From assembly GCA_947478935.1 (NCBI GenBank), contig CANJXV010000034.1, forward strand, positions 1-14,248: a stretch of 14,248 bases of DNA. The letters run 5' to 3'. Shown in pieces: positions 6,136 through 13,872 of this stretch (position 1 is the first letter of the stretch; every line of letters begins with the position of its first letter). The stretch comes from Comamonadaceae bacterium. GTDB lineage: Bacteria > Pseudomonadota > Gammaproteobacteria > Burkholderiales > Burkholderiaceae_C. Below the pieces are notes generated by a model. That model did not search any database. It saw only the letters and a list, made by a program, of their open reading frames with translations, and had not been told where the DNA came from. Both the position numbers and the translations under genes were made by a program.

Positions 6136-7587
6136 CTATTTTTTCTGTTGCTTCTCGGACGGTTTTTTGCTGCTTGGCTTGGGCGCGGTTTTAATTACCG
6201 CTTTAGGCTTGCCGCTGAGTTTGCCTGCGGAACTTGCAGGCACGTTCACAAAAATCACCAAGGCCTGGCCCGGTTTGAATTTGGCATTGGCTGGCACTTT
6301 GTTCCATTGGGCTAAGTTGGCCGGGCTGACATTCAAGCGTTTGGCCAATGTCGCCACGGTATCGGCTTTGCCAGCGCGTATGGACTTGCGCACGCGGATC
6401 ATTTCCGGGGTAAGCGTCACTTGCCCGCGGTCGGCAACCGATTCGCTCACATCTTTTTGCGAGTTGGCTGCACGGGGCACCAACAGCGTTGAACCCGCTT
6501 TGATCAGCATGCCCGCCGGTATGTTGTTGACCTGGCGCAATTGGGATTCAGCCATGCCCACTTGCTTTGCTGCTTCGGTAATGCGTATGGTGGACGGAGC
6601 TACCCAGACCGTCCAACTAGCTAAACGTGGTCCTTTGAACTCTTGTAGGTTTTTTTCAAACACATCGGCGTTGTCCCAGGGCAGCAGAATTTGCGGGGTG
6701 CCGGCAGCCATGATCACGGGCTTATTCACCGAAGGATTGAGCGCCTTGAAATCGTCTAATGGCACGCCCGAGAGCTTGACCGCCATGGCCACATCAATGT
6801 CATTGACGATGCTCACGGTTTTGAAATAGGGATGGTTGCCGATATCGGGTAACTGGGCGCCGAAATTTTCCGGCTGGCCCACGATGTTTTTAATCGCTTG
6901 CAGTTTGGGCACGTAGTACTGTGTTTCCTGCGGCATACCCAGGTCGGTATAGCCAGTGGGCAGGCCCAGGCGCTGGTTTTTCGCTATGGCCCGTCCCACG
7001 CTGCCTTCACCCCAGTTGTAGGCCGCCAGCGCCAGGTGCCAGTCGCCAAACATGCCGTGGAGTTTTTGCAGATAGTCCAGCGCAGCGCGGGTGGAAGCCA
7101 GTACGTCGCGGCGGTCATCGCGAAACACGTTTTGTTTGAGTTCGAAGCTTTTGCCCGTGGCCGGCATAAATTGCCACATGCCTGCCGCTTTAGCGCTGGA
7201 GACAGCCTGCGGGTTAAACGCACTTTCGACGAAAGGCAGCAAAGCCAGTTCGGTAGGCATATTGCGCATTTCCAGCTCTTCGACAATGTGAAATAGGTAT
7301 TTGCGCGAGCGCTCGGTCATGCGAAAAATGTAATCGGGCCGTGTGCTGTACCACTGCTCGCGGTCGCGCACGAGATTGCTTTGCAGGTCGGGCATGGCGT
7401 AGCCTCGGCGTATGCGCTCCCATAAATCGGTGGGGGTAGCGGTATCGGCGACGGACAGGGATTTGCTTTCCTGCATCTCCAGCGGTTGCAGAATGGCCGG
7501 GGCTTGCCCTGCCGCTGTGGCGGTCACCCAGCCCAGCAGCAGCAAGTTGGTGAGCAAGCGCAGGACTCGAGCGCGGTAGTTACACAT
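6136..7587 (-). CDS. mltD: Membrane-bound lytic murein transglycosylase D type enzyme with LysM repeats
   Basis: 483 residues. The enzyme cleaves the MurNAc-GlcNAc bond of peptidoglycan to 1,6-anhydro products in the periplasm. An N-terminal hydrophobic segment (about 9-26) ends at TATAAGQA, a signal-peptidase I type site. There is no lipobox Cys, unlike lipoprotein MltD of E. coli. The SLT domain follows: catalytic E121 in LLPFVESAFNPQAVS, then SAKAAGMWQFMPATG (131-145), LALAAYNWGEGSV (185-197) and YVPKLQAIKNIV (225-236). Two LysM modules follow, the first degenerate (about 323-371) and the second clearer (398-447), then a Lys/Pro/Ser-rich tail (456-483). ATG at 7587 was chosen over TTG at 7599 because it starts the signal peptide; neither has a good ribosome site. 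Confidence 0.93.
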   Translation of the reverse strand: MCNYRARVLRLLTNLLLLGWVTATAAGQAPAILQPLEMQESKSLSVADTATPTDLWERIRRGYAMPDLQSNLVRDREQWYSTRPDYIFRMTERSRKYLFHIVEELEMRNMPTELALLPFVESAFNPQAVSSAKAAGMWQFMPATGKSFELKQNVFRDDRRDVLASTRAALDYLQKLHGMFGDWHLALAAYNWGEGSVGRAIAKNQRLGLPTGYTDLGMPQETQYYVPKLQAIKNIVGQPENFGAQLPDIGNHPYFKTVSIVNDIDVAMAVKLSGVPLDDFKALNPSVNKPVIMAAGTPQILLPWDNADVFEKNLQEFKGPRLASWTVWVAPSTIRITEAAKQVGMAESQLRQVNNIPAGMLIKAGSTLLVPRAANSQKDVSESVADRGQVTLTPEMIRVRKSIRAGKADTVATLAKRLNVSPANLAQWNKVPANAKFKPGQALVIFVNVPASSAGKLSGKPKAVIKTAPKPSSKKPSEKQQKK

Positions 7588-7609
7588 GTAAAGGGGCAAT
7601 GGGGGCTGA

Positions 7610-7750
7610 CTAGAATGCGCCGGACTTCGCGGCGGCTTGCTGCGCAGTAGCGTCTTGGGATGGAAGATGGGCTGGCGGCTTACTGGCCGACGCGTCTTGG
7701 GACATCCAAAAAATCAGCGTGGGCAGAGCGGGTAGCGAAAACAATGTCAT
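7610..7750 (-). pseudogene. gloB: Probable 5' relic of gloB (hydroxyacylglutathione hydrolase, glyoxalase II)
   Basis: A minus-strand frame of 46 codons starts at an ATG that overlaps the methyltransferase ATG on the other strand. Its first 16 residues, MTLFSLPALPTLIFWM, match the glyoxalase II start pattern M-x-L-x-x-L-P-A-x-x-D-N-Y-I-W-M, with D-N-Y-I replaced by T-L-I-F. Beyond residue 19 it becomes Ala/Ser/Gln-rich and stops at 7610-7612, against about 255 residues for an intact enzyme. No metal-binding THxHxDH motif remains. In E. coli and many proteobacteria gloB sits exactly here, between mltD and the yafS-type gene and divergent from the latter, so position supports the call. Chance similarity is the alternative. 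Confidence 0.5.
7631..7702. repeat. Imperfect direct repeat, two copies, in the mltD-methyltransferase spacer
   Basis: Copy 1 is 7631-7660 and copy 2 is 7674-7702, 43 bp apart. Both begin GGCGGCTT and end CGTCTTGGGA; the middle 12 or so bases differ and copy 2 is one base shorter. On the minus strand they encode two S-Q-D-A motifs within the gloB-like relic. It is likely an old small duplication. Confidence 0.55.
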
Positions 7751-8681
7751 GAGCGACCAGATTATAGATTTGCAAGATTGGCTCCAAACCGATGCCGGTC
7801 GCTATATGCTGGCCTGGGAGCAAGGCCAAGTTGATGCGCTGGTCTCAGACATGTTTGGCTTTCATGCTTTGCAGCTGGGAATGCCGCAATTGCACGGCCT
7901 AGAACACAACCGCATGCCGCACCGCTGGCTGGCAGTGCAAGAGGCGCCCGACGTTTTGGCAGGGCCTGAGGCAGTAGAAGTGTCATCAACTTTGACCCAT
8001 GCACAAAGAGGCGACCTGCATCAATCCGGGCCAAGCTCGGAAGACGTCGTGATGGCGCAGCACGCGCCAACATTTCAAGGGGCCCAAGCGGCCACTGGCC
8101 CCACCCCCGCACTAATCACTGATTTTTCCTCCTTGCCTTTCCCGGCCGCCAGCTTGGACTTGGTCTTAATGCCGCACAGCCTGGAGTTGAGCATGGATGC
8201 CCATGCCACTTTGCGCGAGGTAGAGCGGGTGTTGGTGCCCCAGGGTCGGGTACTGATTTGCGGCTTTAATCCAGTGGGTTTGTGGGCGCTGCGCCAGGCG
8301 CGTTCTCGTCTATGGGAGAGCCTGACTGGCGGACGATGGCCGGGCCAGGGCTATTTGCCGGTCGCCGGTGAATACATCGGCTACTGGCGCTTGCGCGATT
8401 GGCTACGCTTGCTCGATTTTGAAGTGGAAATTGTGCGCTTTGGTTGCTATGTCCCTGCCGTTTCCAGCCCCGCTTGGCTGCAGCGTTTCTCTTGGATGGA
8501 ACGCCTGGGGCCGCGCTGGTGGCCGATTTTCGGCTCTAGTTATTTAGTGGTGGGTGTTAAGCGCGTGCGCGGGGTGCGCATGCTGGGTGCGGTTTGGAAA
8601 CCGACACGCGCGCGTGTGCCCCGACAAGTGCCTGCTAATCAAAGCAACCAGGATGCATTGCACAAGGAGCAAAAGCATTGA
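7749..8681 (+). CDS. YafS-type class I SAM-dependent methyltransferase
   Basis: 310 residues. The opening IIDLQDWLQTDAGRYMLAWEQ is typical of the yafS-type genes next to rnhA. The later methyltransferase core is clear: DFSSLPFPAASLDLVLMPHSLEL (125-147) and LREVERVLVPQGRVLICGFNPVGLW (155-179). The glycine-rich SAM loop (motif I) is poor: ALQLGMPQLHGLEHNRM (40-56) has no GxGxG. An Ala/Ser/Gln-rich insertion of about 55 residues (66-121) makes it longer than the 240-residue E. coli YafS. Substrate is unknown for the family. ATG at 7749 was chosen over GTG at 7719 because family similarity begins there; the ribosome site is weak. Its stop overlaps the rnhA start, so the two are translationally linked. 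Confidence 0.85.
   Translation: MSDQIIDLQDWLQTDAGRYMLAWEQGQVDALVSDMFGFHALQLGMPQLHGLEHNRMPHRWLAVQEAPDVLAGPEAVEVSSTLTHAQRGDLHQSGPSSEDVVMAQHAPTFQGAQAATGPTPALITDFSSLPFPAASLDLVLMPHSLELSMDAHATLREVERVLVPQGRVLICGFNPVGLWALRQARSRLWESLTGGRWPGQGYLPVAGEYIGYWRLRDWLRLLDFEVEIVRFGCYVPAVSSPAWLQRFSWMERLGPRWWPIFGSSYLVVGVKRVRGVRMLGAVWKPTRARVPRQVPANQSNQDALHKEQKH
8664..8669 (+). promoter_or_regulatory. Ribosome binding site supporting a TTG start for rnhA
   Basis: AAGGAG lies 8 bases before the TTG at 8678, inside the end of the methyltransferase gene. No ATG or GTG fits the conserved RNase HI N-terminus, so this site decides the start. Confidence 0.75.
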
Positions 8682-9124
8682 ACAAGGTCGTGATTTATAC
8701 CGACGGCGCCTGCAAAGGCAATCCGGGGCCGGGCGGTTGGGGCGCACTCTTGCGCGCTGCCGATGGTGCAGAAAAAGAACTATGTGGCGGTGAGGCCCAG
8801 ACCACCAATAACCGCATGGAGATGATGGCGGTGATCGAAGCACTAGCGGCCCTCAAGCGCCCTTGCCATGTGGTCTTGCATGTGGACAGCCAGTATGTGC
8901 TCAAAGGCATGACCGAGTGGCTGCAAGGTTGGAAAGCCAAGGGCTGGCGCACGGCGGCCAAGCAGCCAGTCAAGAACGTCGATTTATGGCAAAGGCTGGA
9001 TGCCTTGGTGCATCAAAGTGAGCACCGTATTGAGTGGCAATGGGTGAAGGGCCACGCCGGAGACCCTGGCAATGAGCGTGCTGACGCGCTGGCCAACCGG
9101 GGCGTGGAGCAACTGGGCCGCTAG
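8678..9124 (+). CDS. rnhA: Ribonuclease HI
   Basis: A 148-residue enzyme that cuts the RNA strand of RNA-DNA hybrids, removing R-loops and primers. All catalytic residues are visible: D9 in IYTDGACKGNPGPGGWGA, E48 in NNRMEMMAVIEAL, D70 in HVDSQYV and D136 in GNERADALANRG, plus the supporting His126 (KGHAGDPGN). The basic handle region WLQGWKAKGWRTAAKQPVKN (81-100) is present. It starts with TTG, which shares TTGA with the methyltransferase stop (4-bp overlap). In many relatives dnaQ follows rnhA; here the next gene is moeA, converging with a single base between the stops. Confidence 0.97.
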   Translation: MNKVVIYTDGACKGNPGPGGWGALLRAADGAEKELCGGEAQTTNNRMEMMAVIEALAALKRPCHVVLHVDSQYVLKGMTEWLQGWKAKGWRTAAKQPVKNVDLWQRLDALVHQSEHRIEWQWVKGHAGDPGNERADALANRGVEQLGR

Positions 9125-9125
9125 T

Positions 9126-10427
<1,302 letters not shown>

Positions 10428-10442
10428 AGACCGGTGTGCGCC

Positions 10443-11600
10443 TTATCCGCCGATGTAACTCATTTCTACCCGCCGCGCCGGCGCTGCTGCAGCGCTTGCG
10501 GGCAGCGAGGCGCGCAACATCGAGTAGCGGTCATCGCGCTGCTCCCAGATGGCGCGTATGGCTGCGCGCACATCGGTGGCACCGACACCGCCGCGCAGCA
10601 GGCTACGCAAGTCGTAGCCTTGGCTGGCGAACAGGCACAAATACAGCTGACCTTCGGTGGACAAGCGCGCACGATTGCAGTCGCCGCAAAAGGCTTGCGT
10701 CACGCTGCTGATCACACCAATTTCGCCCGCCTGAGCATCGGGCATGCCTTGCGCGTCTGCGTAGGCCCAGCGTTGGGCTGTTTCCCCCGGTGCAAAGGCC
10801 TCCATGGGCAACATCGCAAATTCAGTTTGCAAGCGCTCTATCACCTGGGCAGAAGGCAGTACCTCATCCATGCGCCAGCCGTTGGTGGCGCCCACATCCA
10901 TGTACTCGATAAAGCGCAACACGATGCCTGTTCCCCGGAAATGCCTGGCCATTGGCAAAATCTCATGGTCATTGGTGCCGCGTTTGACCACCATGTTGAC
11001 CTTGATCGGCCCTAGGCCCGCAGCCTGCGCTGCTTCTATGCCCTTGAGCACTTCAGATACCGGGAAGTCCACATCGTTCATTTGGCGGAAAACACTATCG
11101 TCCAATCCATCCAGACTGACGGTGACGCGTTGTAAGCCCGCATCGCGCAAGGCCTGGGCTTTTCGGGCTAAGAGGGCGCCGTTGGTGGTCAGCGTGATGT
11201 CCAGAGGTAAGCCTTCTGGGGTGCGCAGGATGGCCATTTGGGCTATCAGCAGTTCCAGGTTTTTGCGCAGCAGAGGTTCACCCCCAGTGAGGCGGATTTT
11301 CTGCACGCCCAAGCCCACAAACTCGCGCGCCACTTGCACAATTTCTTCAAAAGACAGTAGTGCGGACTGGGGTAAATACTGATAGTCCTTGTCAAACACT
11401 TCCTTGGGCATGCAATAGCTACACCGGAAATTGCAGCGGTCGGTAACGCTAATGCGCAAGTCGCGCAAAGGGCGACCCAGGCGGTCTGTTGGCAGTGCGG
11501 TCGGGCTCGTGCCGCCGTGCGTCGTGGCCGAAGGCATGGGGTGGGCGCTTTTGCGCTGGTCTTGCACCGGAATCACGCGGGGTGGCTTGGAATTGCTCAT
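10443..11600 (-). CDS. moaA: GTP 3',8-cyclase MoaA (radical SAM)
   Basis: A 385-residue enzyme that starts molybdenum cofactor synthesis by rearranging GTP to 3',8-cyclo-7,8-dihydro-GTP. The radical-SAM cluster motif is C56-x3-C60-x2-C63 in DRCNFRCSYCMP. LTGGEPLLR (104-112) binds SAM. The second cluster ligands are C305, C308 and C322 in FCGDCNRARLSTEGQLYLCLF. The essential C-terminal Gly-Gly (YIGG) is present. The N-terminus is about 40 residues longer than in E. coli MoaA (329 residues); GAGG lies only one base before the 11600 ATG, so a later start such as Met22 is possible. First gene of the moaA-moeA pair; mobA, often between them in betaproteobacteria, is absent. Confidence 0.95.
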   Translation of the reverse strand: MSNSKPPRVIPVQDQRKSAHPMPSATTHGGTSPTALPTDRLGRPLRDLRISVTDRCNFRCSYCMPKEVFDKDYQYLPQSALLSFEEIVQVAREFVGLGVQKIRLTGGEPLLRKNLELLIAQMAILRTPEGLPLDITLTTNGALLARKAQALRDAGLQRVTVSLDGLDDSVFRQMNDVDFPVSEVLKGIEAAQAAGLGPIKVNMVVKRGTNDHEILPMARHFRGTGIVLRFIEYMDVGATNGWRMDEVLPSAQVIERLQTEFAMLPMEAFAPGETAQRWAYADAQGMPDAQAGEIGVISSVTQAFCGDCNRARLSTEGQLYLCLFASQGYDLRSLLRGGVGATDVRAAIRAIWEQRDDRYSMLRASLPASAAAAPARRVEMSYIGG

Positions 11601-11748
11601 GCCTCTATTGTGCAGTGTGCGACTTGGGCTTGGTTAGCGCCTTGGCACTATGATTGTTAGCTATGGATTGGCTATCGCACAAACAAACTGCTGCTTGGAG
11701 CGAATTTACTTCGCAACCAGTGAGCCGGGTTGCGCGGGCCTGCAAGCG

Positions 11749-13080
11749 ATGAACCCATCCTCCGGCAACAACCAAGGCCTAAGGTCGCTGCGGGCCTGGT
11801 GGCAGGGTATTTTGCGGGCTCCGGGAGCCAATGCACCAACGGCGCATTCAACGATGGCCACCAGTCCTGCCCCGACCGAACCGGCGGTCCAGACACAGAC
11901 CCAGAGGCATGTAGAGGTTCAGGTCGAATCGGGCCGAATCACCAAGGAAGCCCTGTTACGCCTGCAACCAGCGGGTCCCTTCAGGGAGACGTCACCAGAT
12001 TTACTGGAGCAGCGCGCCAGTTTTTGGGCTACGGCCACCCATGATTTATGCCAACCCGCACAGGCCCTCGCGCTGTTTTTTGAGCGCCTGCGCCGCTTGC
12101 CCCCGCACGCTTCAGCGGATGCTTTACACGTTTATTTGCAATCTTCCATGGAGGACCTGACGCGTTTGCTCACCGGCTTGATGGAGTTGGCCCAGATCGA
12201 TGCGGGCCAAGTACAGCCCTCTACCATGGTGTTGTCAGTGGACGAACTGTTTTCCCGCCTGAGGGAGCAACTAGCTGTGCAGGCGCAGGCCAAGGGCTTA
12301 CGTCTGGTGTTCCGTTCAAAGGGCCAGTCCGTCGTGGGGGACCCGGCACTGGCCGAGCGCATCTTGCTGGCCTTGGGACGTAATGCCGTCCAATTTTGCG
12401 AGCGTGGAAGCGTCCTGCTCAGTGCCCGTTCGGTGCAGAGCGGCGCTGCTGTGCGTATTGACGTGAGTGACAGCGGACCGGGCATTGCCGAGCGCGACCA
12501 CGCCAAAATTTTCGAACCATTTGCGCAGCGCAATATGGCAAACCCGCAAGGTCCATCGCGGCCCTCGCTGGGCTTGCATATCGCTTCTCGTCATGCGGCT
12601 CTGATGGGCACGGAATTGAAGGTGCGCTCCGCTCTGGGGCGAGGAAGCCGTTTTTCCATCACGCTGCCCTTGACCGCAAAACAGCAGCATGACGGAGGCG
12701 AATTACGTACTGCCTTGGAAACCATCGGCCTGGACGGTTTGCGCGTGGCATTGCTCGATGCGGACCAGGAGCGCGCTCGGACGGTAGGCGCCTGGCTGGG
12801 AAGTTGGGGTTGTTTGGTGGTGAATGACCTGGATGCTGCGCAGGGACTGCGAGCGCAAGCTATCGTGTGCGCCTGGCAGGCCGATGCGCCGTTGGAGGCG
12901 GGCCAATATATTGAGGCGCTGCGTGCGGCCAATGAAAGTCAGATACCGGCTTGCATCATTTGCGCTGACTCCGGCGGGAGTGAAGCTGTGCCCAATTTGC
13001 CTGTCGCTACCGCCGTCCTGGGCCTACCCCTCCAAGCGGCAAAGTTGCGCGCCTGGTTGCGTCGCGCAGCGAATACTTAA
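11749..13080 (+). CDS. Soluble hybrid-type histidine kinase with degenerate C-terminal receiver
   Basis: 443 residues from the ATG at 11749; no membrane segment is visible, so it is probably cytoplasmic. After a low-complexity linker (about 25-60) the H-box is ATHDLCQPAQALALF with His98. The related family usually reads HDLRQP, so Arg is Cys here. ATP-binding boxes follow: N (LGRNAVQF, Asn212), G1 (DSGPGI, 241-246), F (FEPFAQ, 255-260) and G2 (SLGLHIA, 273-279). The receiver-like domain (331-440) keeps acidic residues in LLDADQE, but AIVCAW stands where the phospho-acceptor Asp belongs and LGLPLQ where the conserved Lys-Pro belongs. An earlier ATG at 11650 would add 33 Cys-containing residues from AT-richer DNA and leave 49 bp to moaA; neither start has a clear ribosome site. 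The signal is unknown. Probable partner of the convergent regulator. Confidence 0.88.
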   Translation: MNPSSGNNQGLRSLRAWWQGILRAPGANAPTAHSTMATSPAPTEPAVQTQTQRHVEVQVESGRITKEALLRLQPAGPFRETSPDLLEQRASFWATATHDLCQPAQALALFFERLRRLPPHASADALHVYLQSSMEDLTRLLTGLMELAQIDAGQVQPSTMVLSVDELFSRLREQLAVQAQAKGLRLVFRSKGQSVVGDPALAERILLALGRNAVQFCERGSVLLSARSVQSGAAVRIDVSDSGPGIAERDHAKIFEPFAQRNMANPQGPSRPSLGLHIASRHAALMGTELKVRSALGRGSRFSITLPLTAKQQHDGGELRTALETIGLDGLRVALLDADQERARTVGAWLGSWGCLVVNDLDAAQGLRAQAIVCAWQADAPLEAGQYIEALRAANESQIPACIICADSGGSEAVPNLPVATAVLGLPLQAAKLRAWLRRAANT

Positions 13081-13093
13081 GTTCAGGCTACTT

Positions 13094-13717
13094 TCAGTTG
13101 CTGGCGTTGAAGGCATAGTTGCCCGCGGCACGCACGGCCTGCGTGCGGTTGTCCGCGCGAAAGTAGCGCAGGATCGCGCTCACATGGGTTTTAACGGTTT
13201 CTTCTGAAATTTCCAGGACGGCGGCGATTTCTCGGTTAGTTTGTCCTTCCATCAGGCCGCGCAAGACTTTTTCCTGTTTGCGCGAAAGTGGTGGCGGTAA
13301 GGCCGACTTTCCCGCTGTGGCCAAAGGCCGTAGCTCTTGGGGCAAATAAATCTCCCCGTTCAGCACCTGGGAAATCGCTTCCAGCAAATCGTCGGTATTG
13401 CCCGACTTCGTGACGAAACCGGCTGCGCCGTTTTTGAGTGCTAACTGAATCAATTGCAGCGTGGTACTGCCCGAGATCATTAGCACGACCAGCGCAGGTT
13501 GTAGGCGACCCATCTGGCGCAGTACCTCCAAACCGTTCATATCTGGCAGGTGGTAGTCCAACAGCACCAGGTCGATATCGCGGTGTGGCAGGAGCATGTC
13601 AATAGCCGCAGCGCCAGTACCTGCGTGCAGCAATTGCAGCCGGGGATACATGCCCGAGAGCACCTGTCCCAGGCCTTCGCGCACCAGTGCATGGTCATCC
13701 ACAATGAGTATTTTCAC
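13094..13717 (-). CDS. NarL/FixJ family response regulator (REC plus LuxR-type helix-turn-helix)
   Basis: 207 residues. The receiver has the acidic pair D7-D8, phospho-acceptor D54 in LVLLDYHLPDMNG, the Ser/Thr switch in MISGST (80-85) and K104 in GFVTKSG, all expected for a working receiver. The LuxR-type DNA-binding domain is LSRKQEKVLRGLMEGQTNRE through SEETVKTHVSAILRYFRADNRTQAV (144-195). GTG at 13717 was chosen over TTG at 13735 because MKILIVDDH is the standard receiver start and AAGG (13722-13725) lies 4 bases before it. It converges on the kinase gene with 13 bp between stops; close linkage suggests a pair. A TTATAA-like hexamer upstream (about 13738-13743) may be part of its promoter. 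Confidence 0.93.
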   Translation of the reverse strand: MKILIVDDHALVREGLGQVLSGMYPRLQLLHAGTGAAAIDMLLPHRDIDLVLLDYHLPDMNGLEVLRQMGRLQPALVVLMISGSTTLQLIQLALKNGAAGFVTKSGNTDDLLEAISQVLNGEIYLPQELRPLATAGKSALPPPLSRKQEKVLRGLMEGQTNREIAAVLEISEETVKTHVSAILRYFRADNRTQAVRAAGNYAFNASN

Positions 13718-13786
13718 GACGCCTTGCGCTTCCAACGTTATAAGAGGTATCGACCGTTGAATATTACACCTTCCATAATAGTGGCC

Positions 13787-13821
13787 AAAAAAAATCCCGC
13801 GAAGCCCATGGCTTGCGGGAT
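13787..13821 (-). terminator. Intrinsic terminator of hppA
   Basis: On the minus strand ATCCCGCAAGCC (13810-13821) pairs with GGCTT and GCGGGAT (13794-13806) around a 3-base loop, with one unpaired base, giving a 12-bp GC-rich stem. Eight T follow (the A run at 13787-13794). It sits about 50 bp after the hppA stop and before the response regulator start, insulating the two. Confidence 0.88.
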
Positions 13822-13872
13822 GGAGACCGGCCCGCTAGGGACTGGTCAGGGAGTCAAGTTACCTGACAGTTA

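Noticed and set aside
6122..6144. GGCG/CGCC hairpin followed by TATTTTTT after the MAPEG gene, as a terminator.
   Set aside because: A 4-bp stem is too weak to call although the T tract is suggestive; left unannotated.
11650..11748. Start of the histidine kinase at 11650, adding 33 residues.
   Set aside because: The DNA is AT-richer than the gene, the residues are unlike a kinase N-terminus, and this leaves only 49 bp for divergent promoters with moaA. It is not excluded, since the 11749 start also lacks a good ribosome site.
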